Source: Candidatus Omnitrophota bacterium
GTDB lineage: Bacteria > Omnitrophota > Omnitrophia > Omnitrophales > Aquincolibacteriaceae
DNA: 64,000 nucleotides
Direction: 5' to 3'
Assembly (NCBI GenBank): GCA_020632475.1
Contig: JACKFM010000001.1
Coordinates: 372,001-436,000 of the forward strand
A model generated the notes under the pieces. It worked only from the letters and a program-made list of their open reading frames with translations, was not told the DNA's origin and did not search any database. The translations under genes were made by a program, and so were the position numbers. This document shows, one piece after another, positions 20,724 through 30,542 of the stretch. The stretch's first letter is position 1; every line of letters begins with the position of its first letter.

Positions 20724-21781
20724 TTGTTCGAAAAAAAACCAGGCAGGTTAAGGTCGGCAATGTAACGATCGGGGGTGATGCCCCGGTTCGTATTCAGTCC
20801 ATGACCACCAGCCACACACGGGATGTCGATGCCACTGTCGCTCAGATCGAACAGCTTACAGAAGCCGGTTGTGAATTGGCTCGTGTCGCTTGTCCGACCG
20901 AAGAAGATGCCAAGGCGTTGGGTAAGATCAAGGCACGGATACGGATTCCGCTGATTGCAGATATTCACTTCAATGCCAAATTCGCTTTGATCGCATTGGA
21001 TGAAGGGGTCGATAAGATCCGGCTCAATCCCGGTAACATCGGCAGCCGCGAACGTACGGTTCAGATTGTTGAAAAGGCCAAGAGGTTGAAAGTGCCTATC
21101 CGTATCGGGGTCAACGGCGGATCGCTTGAGAAAGAGCTGATGGAAAAATACGGGCCTACGCCCGAAGCTTTGGTTGCGAGTGCGTTGGGTCATATCCGTA
21201 TTCTTGAAGAACTGGATTTTCATGATACGATCGTATCGCTTAAAGCATCGGATGTGCCCACAATGATTCGTTCCTACAGGCTTGCCAGTGAGAAATTTGA
21301 TTACCCATTGCACTTGGGGGTGACCGAGGCCGGAACACTTCAGCGCGGCAGTTTGTATAATGCCATCGGCATCGGTTCGCTGCTCAATGACGGTATCGGC
21401 GATACCATTCGTGTTTCTTTGACCGCTGAGTCGGTCGAGGAAATTAAAGTCGGCAAAATGATTCTTGAGGCCTTGGGACTTCGTAAAGGGGTTCGCGTGA
21501 TTTCCTGCCCAAGCTGCGGCCGGGCCGAAGTCGATGTCTTTAAGCTGGCCGAAGAAGTTGAGAACCGTGCGATGAAACTTAAAGAACCCTTAACCATCTC
21601 AGTGCTGGGATGTGTCGTTAACGGCCCTGGTGAGGCGCATGAGTCTGATTTCGGAATTACCGGCGGTAAAGACAAAGGGATGATTTATATTGACGGTAAA
21701 CAGCACAGGGTTGTCGATGAGGCAAAGCTTGTTGATGAGCTTTTTGAAGAAATAAAACTCAGACGGCCGAATGCTGTATAA
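20720..21781 (+). CDS. ispG: 4-hydroxy-3-methylbut-2-enyl diphosphate synthase IspG
   Basis: 353 residues: TIM barrel (VRIQSMTTSHTRDVDATVAQ, IRIGVNGGSLEKELMEKYG) followed by the iron-sulfur domain with SCPSCGRAEVD and GCVVNGPGEA supplying three Cys ligands. It catalyses the penultimate step of the MEP isoprenoid route. Translationally coupled to nadA through ATGA. Confidence 0.96.
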   Translation: MIVRKKTRQVKVGNVTIGGDAPVRIQSMTTSHTRDVDATVAQIEQLTEAGCELARVACPTEEDAKALGKIKARIRIPLIADIHFNAKFALIALDEGVDKIRLNPGNIGSRERTVQIVEKAKRLKVPIRIGVNGGSLEKELMEKYGPTPEALVASALGHIRILEELDFHDTIVSLKASDVPTMIRSYRLASEKFDYPLHLGVTEAGTLQRGSLYNAIGIGSLLNDGIGDTIRVSLTAESVEEIKVGKMILEALGLRKGVRVISCPSCGRAEVDVFKLAEEVENRAMKLKEPLTISVLGCVVNGPGEAHESDFGITGGKDKGMIYIDGKQHRVVDEAKLVDELFEEIKLRRPNAV

Positions 21782-21838
21782 ATAAATTAAGAACGGTTAA
21801 AAACCAAAATCCGAGATCCTTAGGAAAACGAAACGGTT

Positions 21839-22918
21839 ATGAATTACTACGCACCCTTTGAAGATATTTATGAAAAGGTTCAGGCTGGAGAACGCCTGAG
21901 TTTTGAAGAGGGGGTTCGTCTTTATCAAACCAATAATCTTTCCGTTTTGGGTTCACTGGCTCAGATGATCCGCCACCGCATTAACCAAAAAAAAGTTTTT
22001 TATTCCGTTAACCTTCATATTAATCATACCAATGTATGCACGGCCCGCTGTATTTTTTGTGCCTTTTCAAGGCGCCCCGGTCAGGAGGGGGGATATACGT
22101 TTACCCCCGAGGAAATTCAGAACAAAGTTAAAGAAGGGATTGAAAAGTGGAATATTAATGAAGTGCATATTGTCGGCGGTCACAATCCGGACCTGGGATT
22201 GGATTATTATACAAAGACTTTCGAATTGATCCGGCAGGCCAGTCCGGAAATTTATATTAAGGCTTTGACCTCACCGGAGATTGATGACTTGGCGATGCGT
22301 GAAGCCCTGTCGGCCGAAGATGTGCTGAAGACGCTGAAGAAATCAGGGCTGGATGGAATGCCCGGCGGTGGTGCTGAGATTTTTGCCCCGAAAACGCGCC
22401 GCAAAATCTGCGCCGATAAAATTGATGCCGAACGATGGCTTGAGATTCACGAAATCGCGCATGGTCTTGACTTGAGAACCAATGCCACCATGCTTTATGG
22501 CCACATTGAAAGTGATGAAGACCGTGTTGACCATGTCTTGCGTTTGCGCGAGCAGCAGGATAAGAGCAAAGGATTTTATTCGTTTATTCCGCTGGCCTAT
22601 AATGCTGAAAATACGCCCATGGGCCGTTTGGGTGAGGCCGGAGGTTTTCTGGATTTGAAAGTTTATGCGGTCTCCAGGCTGCTTTTTGATAATATTCCTC
22701 ATATTAAGGCCCATTGGATTACGACCGGGTTGAAGATGGGGCAGGTATCCTTGTCTTTCGGAATCGATGATTTAGGTGGGACGAATTTAAATGAGAAAAT
22801 CGTCCACGATGCCGGTTCTGAAACTCCTACGGATTTGAGTCAGGCTGAACTTGAACGGCTTATTCGTGACGCCGGCTATGAACCTTGTCTGGTTGATAGC
22901 TCTTATCAATACCTGTAA
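21839..22918 (+). CDS. mqnE: Aminofutalosine synthase MqnE
   Basis: 359 residues, radical SAM protein with CTARCIFCAF (C-x3-C-x2-C). MqnE-specific features are EVHIVGGHNPDLG, LDGMPGGGAEIFAPKTRRKI and LRTNATMLYGHIESDEDRVD; MqnC has a related but different GGGAEI context. It joins SAM-derived adenosyl to a chorismate-derived enolpyruvate ether, giving aminofutalosine for menaquinone. This suggests the organism makes menaquinone by the futalosine route, though other mqn genes are outside the window. Confidence 0.9.
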   Translation: MNYYAPFEDIYEKVQAGERLSFEEGVRLYQTNNLSVLGSLAQMIRHRINQKKVFYSVNLHINHTNVCTARCIFCAFSRRPGQEGGYTFTPEEIQNKVKEGIEKWNINEVHIVGGHNPDLGLDYYTKTFELIRQASPEIYIKALTSPEIDDLAMREALSAEDVLKTLKKSGLDGMPGGGAEIFAPKTRRKICADKIDAERWLEIHEIAHGLDLRTNATMLYGHIESDEDRVDHVLRLREQQDKSKGFYSFIPLAYNAENTPMGRLGEAGGFLDLKVYAVSRLLFDNIPHIKAHWITTGLKMGQVSLSFGIDDLGGTNLNEKIVHDAGSETPTDLSQAELERLIRDAGYEPCLVDSSYQYL

Positions 22919-22968
22919 TTTTTGAATTCCACAGACAGCTTTGCGGGTCATAACCTATAACTAAAATC

Positions 22969-24012
22969 ATGTCCCAATCCAACTCCTCTTTCTCCCGCTA
23001 CGATCGTCAAATTAAAATCCCTCAAATCGGTTTAGAAGGGCAGGAGCGTATTGGCGTCTCTTGTGTTGCGGTTGTCGGACTCGGTGCGCTTGGGTCCGTT
23101 TCAGCAAATTTATTGGCCCGGGCAGGCGTGGGAACTTTAAAGCTTATTGACCGTGATTTTTTGGAAAAAAATAATCTGCAGCGTCAGGTTTTGTACGATG
23201 AAAATGATCTGGATCGTCATTTGCCTAAGGCTGTCCTGGCTGAAGAAAAGTTAAAACGCGTTAACTCTGAAATTAAGATCAATGCCCTGGCTTCAGATTT
23301 AAATGCGCAGACGGTCGATGACCTGCTAGAAGGCGTGGATGTGATCGTCGACGGGACGGATAATTTTGAAACCCGCTATCTGATTAATGACTATGCCCTC
23401 AAACATCAGATTCCGTGGATTTACGGAGGCGCTGTGCAGACGCATGGCCTGGTTTATGTCGTGTTGCCCGGTCAAGGGCCCTGTCTGAGATGTCTTTTTC
23501 CGGAAGCAGTCCCGTCACATGAGGCTCAAACATGTGACCGGTCCGGTATTCTGGCACCTGTTTCACACCTCATCGCCTCTTTACAGGTTGCTGAATGCCT
23601 TAAGATTTTGACCGGCAGGAACGAGGCAATTTGCCGCTCTCTGCTGAAGATCGATGTGTGGGATTCCTCATTTCATTCCGTTGATATTACTCCGGACGAT
23701 TGCCCGGATCCATGTAGCGGGTGTGTTTCGGGAGACTTTCCCTATCTTCAAAGAGATCAGGGAACACAAACAGTGAAGTTATGCGGGCGAAATGCCGTTC
23801 AAATTCATCATTGGGAGACCCGTAAAATTGATTTTGAAGCGTTGGCGGCAAAGCTTGAAGGCAGTGGGCGGGTTGAGTACAATGACTACATTATGAACAT
23901 TGAACAACCGCCTTATGGGATTACGCTTTTTTCAAACGGCCGGGCAATTATCAAGGGAACTGAAGATTCAGGGATTGCCAGGAGCCTTTATGCAAAATAT
24001 ATCGGGAATTGA
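22969..24012 (+). CDS. thiF: ThiF/MoeB/HesA-family adenylyltransferase with C-terminal ThiF domain
   Basis: 347 residues. Nucleotide motif VAVVGLGALGSVSANLLARAG; arginine finger region NNLQRQVLYDE; ligands CLRCLFPE and DPCSGC for structural zinc. The last about 75 residues (from LCGRNAVQIHHW to YGITLFSNGRAIIKG) match the extra C-terminal domain of ThiF-like E1 proteins in archaea and some bacteria. The enzyme adenylates a ubiquitin-like sulfur carrier (ThiS or MoaD) C-terminus. No ThiS gene lies here, but thiC is 3.2 kb upstream, which favours a thiamine role. A second MoeB-like protein at 30543-31694 has a rhodanese domain instead. Confidence 0.82.
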   Translation: MSQSNSSFSRYDRQIKIPQIGLEGQERIGVSCVAVVGLGALGSVSANLLARAGVGTLKLIDRDFLEKNNLQRQVLYDENDLDRHLPKAVLAEEKLKRVNSEIKINALASDLNAQTVDDLLEGVDVIVDGTDNFETRYLINDYALKHQIPWIYGGAVQTHGLVYVVLPGQGPCLRCLFPEAVPSHEAQTCDRSGILAPVSHLIASLQVAECLKILTGRNEAICRSLLKIDVWDSSFHSVDITPDDCPDPCSGCVSGDFPYLQRDQGTQTVKLCGRNAVQIHHWETRKIDFEALAAKLEGSGRVEYNDYIMNIEQPPYGITLFSNGRAIIKGTEDSGIARSLYAKYIGN

Positions 24013-24032
24013 CAAGTTCTAAGGGAGTACAT

Positions 24033-24509
24033 ATGGGAAGAAATATTCTGACACCGCAGGGATTTGAAAAACTGAAAGAGGAATTGAATTTTTTACAAAC
24101 GAAAAAGCGCCGTGAAGTCGCCGATATGCTTGAAAAGGCACGTGCTCACGGGGATTTACGTGAAAATGCCGAATACGATGCCGCCAAAGAGGCCAAAAAG
24201 CAGCTTGAGGCACGCATTGCCATGCTTCAGGAGAGAATTGCAGGCGCTGAAATCGTTAATCCCGATGATTTGCCTTCAGATAAGGCTTATCTTGGAACGA
24301 CTCTTGAAATTGAGAATATCGAGACGGGGGATCAGTTAAAGTATACGCTGGTAACCGAAGACGAAACCGATTTTAATGCCGGGAAAATTTCGGTGACCTC
24401 TCCGATCGGTAAGGGGCTGTTGGGAAAGGGGCTTGATGAAGTCGTTGAAATCAATGTTCCGGCAGGGCAGATTAAGTTAAAGATTAAAAAAATCACGAGG
24501 GAAAAATGA
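24033..24509 (+). CDS. greA: Transcription elongation factor GreA
   Basis: 158 residues from an ATG with AAGGGAG 6 nt upstream. N-terminal coiled coil includes the tip ARAHGDLRENAEYDAAKE with the two acidic residues (D, E) that stimulate RNA cleavage by backtracked polymerase. C-terminal FKBP-like domain has ISVTSPIGKGLLGK. Overlaps the next gene by 4 nt. Confidence 0.96.
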   Translation: MGRNILTPQGFEKLKEELNFLQTKKRREVADMLEKARAHGDLRENAEYDAAKEAKKQLEARIAMLQERIAGAEIVNPDDLPSDKAYLGTTLEIENIETGDQLKYTLVTEDETDFNAGKISVTSPIGKGLLGKGLDEVVEINVPAGQIKLKIKKITREK

Positions 24510-25321
24510 GCTTTTGGCAGACGCCTTTTTTTGCACTTTTTCGGCTTGATTTATACCGCCGTGCGGCCGGTGAGAAAATAAGCAAAGGTTTTTTCTATTT
24601 GGTTTATCTGTCAGTGCTGATGGGCGTCTTTTCAGTCATGGCCTACAATATCCGTGCTGTGCCTGAAGTGAAAGATTTTGTGGAATGGTTCAAAGCGGAT
24701 ATGCCCGCATCACTCGTCTGGACCCCCCAAGGGCTTCAGATGCCTTTACAGGCCCCGTATGCCATGGTTCATGAGAAATATGGCCCATTGGTTCTTTTTG
24801 ATTTACAGAAGGATGAAACCACAGCTGCGCAGATGAAGGACTATCCGGTTCTGGTGACTGCCCGGAAAATTTATTTGAGGCCGGTCGCGGGAAGCGGCAA
24901 TATTCGCTCCTATGATATTACGGCGCAGGGTTTGACCGAGGACACGAACCAGCTTTCTTCAATAGGCCCCGTTCAGATTACACCTGCACTGGTTCAGAAA
25001 ACTTATGATTCGATGCGTCCGTGGATTCTTCTGATTGTTTTCTCTGCGGTTCTGGTGATTTTTTTTGTATGGAAAGTCATGGCCGCCTTGTTTTATTCCT
25101 GGTTTGCCTTATTAATGAATATGAGACGTCATGACAAACTGGATTATTCGCAGCTGCTGAATATTTCGATCTTAGCTCTGACTCCGGCCATTGCGATTAA
25201 TCTGCTGAGACTTTTTATTCCGCCCCTGGAATTTATTCCATTTGGATTTGCCGGAAGTTTTATCGTGACCATGGGATATCTGTTTTGGGTGCTGAAGAAA
25301 ACGGATGTCCGGCCTGCTTAG
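24506..25321 (+). CDS. DUF1189-type integral membrane protein
   Basis: 271 residues. Begins SFWQTPFFALFRLDLYRRAA, resembling the F-x-x-x-F-x-x-S-x-x-x-x-x-x-Y start of DUF1189 proteins. One membrane helix near residues 28-48, an extracytoplasmic domain of about 120 residues, then three C-terminal helices (from about 173, 211 and 245). The function of the family is not established. Coupled to greA by a 4-nt overlap. Confidence in the family name is moderate, in the membrane topology high. Confidence 0.65.
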   Translation: MSFWQTPFFALFRLDLYRRAAGEKISKGFFYLVYLSVLMGVFSVMAYNIRAVPEVKDFVEWFKADMPASLVWTPQGLQMPLQAPYAMVHEKYGPLVLFDLQKDETTAAQMKDYPVLVTARKIYLRPVAGSGNIRSYDITAQGLTEDTNQLSSIGPVQITPALVQKTYDSMRPWILLIVFSAVLVIFFVWKVMAALFYSWFALLMNMRRHDKLDYSQLLNISILALTPAIAINLLRLFIPPLEFIPFGFAGSFIVTMGYLFWVLKKTDVRPA

Positions 25322-25345
25322 GTTCTGTTGACATTTGGGGATAAA

Positions 25346-26239
25346 CTATCCGGATGTTTTTGAGGCCGGTAGATTTTTACCGCTTCTGCCGTAAATTGAA
25401 ATCAGTGACCCCGCCAGGACGATCAAAGCCCCTCCGATTAAACTTTTGAAACTGAAGGGTTCGTCCCATAAAAAAATTCCATAACAAAAGGACAGGAACG
25501 GGGTGACGTAGCAAAACGGCATCACCAGGGATGTCCGGGTTTGCCTGAGTGATAATGTCAGCCAGATCTGGCCCAGAAGCGAAAAAATTCCCACGCCGAT
25601 TAACCATCCCCAGGCTTCGGCATTTGGCCAGCGGAAACCAAAGGGAAGAAAGCTTAAGGATCCGATCATTGAAATAAACGTAAAGTAAAAAATAATGGTC
25701 AGCGGATTTTCCCGGTCGCGGACCGCCCGCACAGCCACATAGGCAATACCGGCAAAAATAGCTGACAGCAGGCCCAAAAACACAGGAAGATCCCAGCGAA
25801 CGATATTGGTATTGACCAGCAGATAAACGCCTGTGAAGGCAATGAACGTCATTCCCATTAAGAAAAGACCTGGCTTTTCCTTGAGAAAGCAGGCTGAAAA
25901 AACAGCGGCGAAAATCGGTGAAGTGTAATTAAGAATCACAGCCGTTCCGAGGGGGACGCGGCCGATCGCATAAAAGTAGAGTGTGAGAGCACAGAAACCC
26001 GAAAGGCCTCGGAGAATAAGAATCGGTTTGAGCGTTCCCCAGAACGATGTTTTTTTTGACAAAATAAGAGCCGCGACCATGAGAGTCCCGAGCAGGCTTC
26101 GGAAAAACACAATTTCAAGACTGGGCAATGAGCGGGCGGCATATTTGACACAGACGGCCATCAAAGAAAAGGCAACCGAGGAATAGAGCATATGCAGAAT
26201 GCCCTGGAGTTCTTTTTTGTGTTCTTCGATGACGGTCAT
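25346..26239 (-). CDS. EamA/DMT-superfamily transporter
   Basis: 297 residues with ten predicted membrane helices in two EamA repeats: repeat 1 starts LHMLYSSVAFSLMAVCVKYA and contains FFRSLLGTLM and LNYTSPIFAAVFSACFL; repeat 2 contains AYVAVRAVRDRENPLTIIFY and the closing GGALIVLAGSLISIYG. Such proteins export metabolites or drugs across the inner membrane; substrate unknown. It is transcribed against the surrounding genes and faces the DUF1189 gene tail to tail. Confidence 0.88.
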   Translation of the reverse strand: MTVIEEHKKELQGILHMLYSSVAFSLMAVCVKYAARSLPSLEIVFFRSLLGTLMVAALILSKKTSFWGTLKPILILRGLSGFCALTLYFYAIGRVPLGTAVILNYTSPIFAAVFSACFLKEKPGLFLMGMTFIAFTGVYLLVNTNIVRWDLPVFLGLLSAIFAGIAYVAVRAVRDRENPLTIIFYFTFISMIGSLSFLPFGFRWPNAEAWGWLIGVGIFSLLGQIWLTLSLRQTRTSLVMPFCYVTPFLSFCYGIFLWDEPFSFKSLIGGALIVLAGSLISIYGRSGKNLPASKTSG

Positions 26240-26317
26240 ACCTATCCTTTATCAAATAGAAGCAAGCAAATTAACGAATTTTAAAACCAAAAGCAAGAAT
26301 AAAGAATCTGCCTAAAC

Positions 26318-26959
26318 ATGAGAGAAACTCAGGAACAACAAAAAAAGCGAGTCCTCAAAATCATCCGGACTTTGCGTAAAACTTATCCGGATGTCAAGTG
26401 TGCCCTGGACCATAAGAATCCGCTGGAGTTACTGGTTGCGACTATTCTGTCGGCACAATGTACCGATAAGCGGGTGAACATGGTCACCCCGGCTCTTTTT
26501 AAAAAATATCCGAATGCAAAGGCCTATGCCCGGGCCAAACCGCAGGAGATTGAGGGGTTAATCCGTTCGACCGGTTTTTATCAGAACAAGGCCCGCAATA
26601 TTCGGTTAATGGCACAGGCGCTGGTGAAAAAGTTTTCCGGTGAGGTTCCGGCCCGTATGGAGGATTTAGTGCAGCTTCCCGGAGTCGGCCGCAAGACCGC
26701 CAATGTGGTTTTGGGGAATGTTTTCGGGGTGCCGGGGATGCCGGTGGATACGCACATGATCCGAATTAATAATCTGCTCGGGCTGACCCGCCGGCACGAT
26801 GCAGTCAAAATTGAAACCGAATTGTGCCGGCTTGTTCCCAGGAAAGACTGGACGGATTATTCTCATTTGATTATTCATCACGGCCGGGCGCGTTGTATTG
26901 CCCGGCGTCCTGACTGTGCCCGCTGCGAAATTCGTTTGTTATGTCCGTCAAAAAAATGA
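26318..26959 (+). CDS. nth: Endonuclease III
   Basis: 213 residues. Helix-hairpin-helix LPGVGRKTANVVLG with the catalytic Lys, catalytic Asp in VDTHM, and a C-terminal [4Fe-4S] loop C-x6-C-x2-C-x5-C (CIARRPDCARCEIRLLCP). It removes oxidised pyrimidines and cuts the abasic site in base excision repair. Its 3' end overlaps queG by 19 nt. Confidence 0.96.
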   Translation: MRETQEQQKKRVLKIIRTLRKTYPDVKCALDHKNPLELLVATILSAQCTDKRVNMVTPALFKKYPNAKAYARAKPQEIEGLIRSTGFYQNKARNIRLMAQALVKKFSGEVPARMEDLVQLPGVGRKTANVVLGNVFGVPGMPVDTHMIRINNLLGLTRRHDAVKIETELCRLVPRKDWTDYSHLIIHHGRARCIARRPDCARCEIRLLCPSKK

Positions 26960-28005
26960 CAACACATCCATTAACAGTTGAAGTCAAACGGCTTGCCCGG
27001 CGGAGCGGTTTTGATACGGTGGGAATCGTTTTGGCCGGGGACTTAGCTGAGGGGGAACAGGCGGTCAGGGACTGGGTCTCGCAGGGCTTTCACGGAACCA
27101 TGTACTATCTTGAAAATTTTCAGGAACGTAAACAGCGGTTCCTGGATGATTTTGGTGAAATTAAAAGCATTTTGGTTCTCGGTGTAAATTATTTTCAGGC
27201 CGAAAAAACAACGAAGACTGGTGCTGTCGAAGATCTTTCGGGTAGAGTTGCGCGTTATGCCTGGGGCAAAGACTACCATCGTGTCATCGCCGAAAAACAT
27301 GAAATTCTAATCGCAGAGATGAAGGCGTTGATACCCGGTTTAAAGGCCAAGTCCTGTGTGGATACCCAACCCTTGCCTGAACGCTATGCTGCGGGACAGG
27401 GAGGCGCAGGTTTTTTTGGTAAGCACACAGGCATTTTAAATCAGACTTTCGGACCCTGGCTTTTTCTTTCAGAAATTGTGATAAATATTGAGCTGGAAAA
27501 AGATCTCCCCAGCGAAGGTGATTGCGGAACTTGTACGCATTGTCAGACGGTTTGCCCGACTGGAGCTTTGGATCAGGATTACCGCATGGATGCGCGTCGC
27601 TGTATCTCCTATCTGACGATTGAATACAAAGGTGATATTCCGCTTGAAATGCGGCCACTTATCAAAGACTGGATTTTCGGCTGTGATGAGTGTTTGCTGA
27701 TCTGTCCATTTACTTCAAAATCAAAAGAAACCGGGTGGAAGGAATTCAACGCTTCTGAAGGAACCGGTCCGCGGTTGTCTATGGACCAGATTTTCAAAAT
27801 AGAAACTAATTCGCAGTATGAAAAGATATTCCGTAACACCCCCCTTTTAAGAATTGGCCGCAAGCAGTTGCTCAGGAATGCCTGTATTGTTTTAGGTAAT
27901 TCTAGAAATTCCAAAGCCCTGCCTTATCTTGAAAAAGCCCTGAGAGACAAATCTGAACTCGTTCGAAGCCATGCCCAATGGGCCATTAGGCAAATTACCG
28001 GATAG
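26941..28005 (+). CDS. queG: Epoxyqueuosine reductase QueG
   Basis: 354 residues. Cobalamin-binding N-terminal domain (GFDTVGIVLAGDLAEG, GVNYFQ), the active-site region CVDTQPLPERYAAGQGGAGF, two [4Fe-4S] motifs (CGTCTHCQTVCPTGAL and CDECLLICPF) and a C-terminal HEAT-like repeat (NSKALPYLEKALRDKSELVR). It reduces epoxyqueuosine to queuosine in tRNA. Start at 26941 lies inside nth; a later ATG at 26956 is possible. Confidence 0.95.
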   Translation: MSVKKMTTHPLTVEVKRLARRSGFDTVGIVLAGDLAEGEQAVRDWVSQGFHGTMYYLENFQERKQRFLDDFGEIKSILVLGVNYFQAEKTTKTGAVEDLSGRVARYAWGKDYHRVIAEKHEILIAEMKALIPGLKAKSCVDTQPLPERYAAGQGGAGFFGKHTGILNQTFGPWLFLSEIVINIELEKDLPSEGDCGTCTHCQTVCPTGALDQDYRMDARRCISYLTIEYKGDIPLEMRPLIKDWIFGCDECLLICPFTSKSKETGWKEFNASEGTGPRLSMDQIFKIETNSQYEKIFRNTPLLRIGRKQLLRNACIVLGNSRNSKALPYLEKALRDKSELVRSHAQWAIRQITG

Positions 28006-28052
28006 GTGCCGGTAAAACCCGGAGAATGGGCGCGGATACTGTCAACACGCCC

Positions 28053-28082
28053 TAGACAATTAAACAGGTCTTATTGTATATT
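28053..28082 (+). promoter_or_regulatory. Putative promoter for trxA
   Basis: TAGACA, an 18-nt spacer, then TATATT, about 90 nt upstream of trxA in a 160-bp gap after queG. Matches are 5/6 at -35 and 5/6 at -10. Confidence 0.4.
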
Positions 28083-28173
28083 AAGGGCTCTTTAAAGCAT
28101 CCAACAAGGTGCTATTTTGGCCTTATAAACGTTTTGATAAGGTTATATCCGATTTATTTAAAGGAGATTGATT

Positions 28174-28497
28174 ATGAGTGAGAAAGTTTACACCGACGCT
28201 AATTTTCAAACCGACGTGATTGACAGTCCCCAACCGGTCTTAGTTGATTTTTGGGCAGAGTGGTGCGGACCTTGCCGTATGCTTGCACCCGTCGTTGAAA
28301 AAGTGGCTGCAGCCAATGCCGATAAGATTTCGGTGGGTAAGATGAACGTTGATGAAAATCCGAATGTTCCCCAGAAATTTGGTATCCAGGGAATCCCTAC
28401 CCTTATTTTCTTCAAAGGCGGCGAAGAAGTGAACCGTCTTGTAGGATTTCAGTCACAGGAAGCCATCCAGAGAGCCATCGACGAAGTTTGTGCATAA
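28174..28497 (+). CDS. trxA: Thioredoxin
   Basis: 107 residues with the canonical active site DFWAEWCGPCRMLAPV and cis-Pro loop GIQGIPTLIFFKGGE. AAGGAG lies 8 nt before the ATG. A general cytosolic disulfide reductant. Thioredoxin reductase is not in the window. Confidence 0.96.
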   Translation: MSEKVYTDANFQTDVIDSPQPVLVDFWAEWCGPCRMLAPVVEKVAAANADKISVGKMNVDENPNVPQKFGIQGIPTLIFFKGGEEVNRLVGFQSQEAIQRAIDEVCA

Positions 28498-28552
28498 ACA
28501 ATTCTAAGGTCAACGCAGGGCCAAGCCCGTTAAGTGAAAAAGGAGTTATACC

Positions 28553-29602
28553 ATGCCAGTTCCCGACTATAAAACCTATTGCAAAATGCTTGATAGTGCT
28601 TTTGAACATAAATATGCCTTTCCGGCAATTAACGTGACATCATTGGCTACCGCCAATGCGGCCCTGAAAGGTTTTGCCGATGCGAAAAGCGACGGTATTA
28701 TCCAGGTTTCGACCGGTGGCGGAGAATTCGCTTCGGGCACTTCGGTGAAAGATATGGCTCTGGGTGCTATTTCATTGGCCGAACACGTGCATCGCATGGC
28801 CGAACGCTACAATATCTATGTTGCATTGCATACCGATCATTGTCAGGCCGATAAGGTGGAGAAGTTTATGGTTCCGTTGATTGCCGAAACCGAACGCCGC
28901 CGTTCGGACGGGCAGCCGAACTTATTTAATTCACACATGTTTGACGGCAGTGCGCTTCCTCTAAAAGAGAATATGGATATTGCCGTGAAACTGCTTGAAC
29001 GCTGTCATAAGGCTGAAATTATTCTGGAAGTTGAAGCCGGTGTGGTCGGCGGAGAAGAAGACGGTGTTAATACCGAGGATGCTCCGGCCGAAAAACTTTA
29101 CACGACTCCCGAAGATATGGTTGAAGTTGCCCGCCGCTTGAATTCCATCAAGGGTGCGCGTTACATGTTTGCCGCAACCTTTGGAAACGTTCACGGTGTC
29201 TATAAACCCGGAAACGTAAAATTGAAACCCATCATTCTAAAACAGGGGCAGGACGCGGTCGTGAAACAATTTGGTGCTGATGCCAAATTTCAGCTGGTCT
29301 TCCACGGTGGTTCCGGCTCAACCATTGAAGAGATTCATGAGACGCTGGAATACGGTGTCGTGAAGATGAACGTCGATACCGATACGCAATATGCCTTTAC
29401 GCGTCCGATTGTAGATCACATGTTTAAAAATTATGACGGCGTTTTGAAAGTAGACGGTGATGTCGGGAATAAAAAGAAATATGATCCGCGCGTGTATTTC
29501 AAAGCAGCCGAAATAGCCATGGCTGCCCGGGTGCAGCAGGCCGTTGAGGATTTGAAGGCCAACGGTAAGTCGCTTTTGGCTGCTTCGACCGTCAACGCTT
29601 AA
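28553..29602 (+). CDS. fbaA: Class II fructose-bisphosphate aldolase
   Basis: 349 residues, class IIA length. Zinc site begins HTDHCQADK; NSHMFDGSALPLKEN, EVEAGVVGGEEDGV, and FHGGSGSTIEE for phosphate binding follow. It interconverts fructose 1,6-bisphosphate and the triose phosphates. AAAGGAG ribosome site 9 nt upstream. Followed 4 nt later by an aldo/keto reductase. Confidence 0.95.
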   Translation: MPVPDYKTYCKMLDSAFEHKYAFPAINVTSLATANAALKGFADAKSDGIIQVSTGGGEFASGTSVKDMALGAISLAEHVHRMAERYNIYVALHTDHCQADKVEKFMVPLIAETERRRSDGQPNLFNSHMFDGSALPLKENMDIAVKLLERCHKAEIILEVEAGVVGGEEDGVNTEDAPAEKLYTTPEDMVEVARRLNSIKGARYMFAATFGNVHGVYKPGNVKLKPIILKQGQDAVVKQFGADAKFQLVFHGGSGSTIEEIHETLEYGVVKMNVDTDTQYAFTRPIVDHMFKNYDGVLKVDGDVGNKKKYDPRVYFKAAEIAMAARVQQAVEDLKANGKSLLAASTVNA

Positions 29603-29605
29603 GGC

Positions 29606-30532
29606 ATGCACTACCGTAGTCTCGGCCGGACTCAACTGCGTGTTTCCGAGATTGGGTTCGGGTGTTGGGCCATCGGCGGCAATGGATACGGGCCAACGCG
29701 TGATGAAGATTCGTTGTCCGCGCTTGAGACGGCATGGGATCATGGTGTTAATTTCTATGACACTGCGGATACCTATGGTCACGGCCACAGCGAAGATCTC
29801 TTAGCTTGTTTTTTGAGAACTAAACCCCGGGATGAGGTGGTTGTTGCCACAAAAGCGGGTTGGGATTTTTATCACGGGGGAAGCCGGAAAAATTTCGAAT
29901 CGGATTATCTGCAGTTTGCCTGTGATCAGTCGCTTAAGCGTTTACAGACGGATGTGATTGATATCTATCAGATGCATAATCCGACACTTGAAATCATTGA
30001 GCGTGGCCAGATTTTTGAGAGTTTACAAAATCTGAAGCGTGCCGGAAAAATCCGTTTTTGCGGTGTCTCCGTTCATCGCCCCGAAGAAGCCTTAGCCTGT
30101 ATCCGGGACGGACGGGTTGATACGCTTCAGCTTGTTTTGAGTCTGCTTGAACAGAAAATGACCGGTGAGGTCCTTAAAGAGGCATCGAAAGCCGGTGTGG
30201 GCGTGATCGTTCGGGAACCGTTGGCTTGCGGATTACTTTCGGCCAATTATCCGCCGGACTATCAGTTCCATAAAAATGATCATCGCCGGCGGTGGCTAGC
30301 GGAAAAAAGAGAGTCCGATTGGGCCAAAGTTCAAATCATTCAAAAGAAGATTGAGCCCTGGAGAATATCACTCATTCAAGCCGCGCTTGAATATGTTTTA
30401 AGCCATACGGAAGTTTCGACGGTGATTCCGGGGGCTAAACGCAGACAGCAGGTGGCTGAAAATTTGTTGGCAACCGAAAATCCGGTTTTAAGCCGGGAAC
30501 AAGTGGAAGATTTAAGTCAAACAATACACTGA
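29606..30532 (+). CDS. Aldo/keto reductase
   Basis: 308 residues. AKR hallmarks: SEIGFGCWAIGG, the catalytic Asp and Tyr in NFYDTADTYGHGHSE, Lys in VVATKAGW, and QMHNPTLE where most members have the catalytic His (H in MHN). The cofactor loop near the C-terminus reads STVIPGAKRRQQVAENL. Substrate cannot be told. Starts 4 nt after the aldolase stop. Confidence 0.9.
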   Translation: MHYRSLGRTQLRVSEIGFGCWAIGGNGYGPTRDEDSLSALETAWDHGVNFYDTADTYGHGHSEDLLACFLRTKPRDEVVVATKAGWDFYHGGSRKNFESDYLQFACDQSLKRLQTDVIDIYQMHNPTLEIIERGQIFESLQNLKRAGKIRFCGVSVHRPEEALACIRDGRVDTLQLVLSLLEQKMTGEVLKEASKAGVGVIVREPLACGLLSANYPPDYQFHKNDHRRRWLAEKRESDWAKVQIIQKKIEPWRISLIQAALEYVLSHTEVSTVIPGAKRRQQVAENLLATENPVLSREQVEDLSQTIH

Positions 30533-30542
30533 GGATTGAATC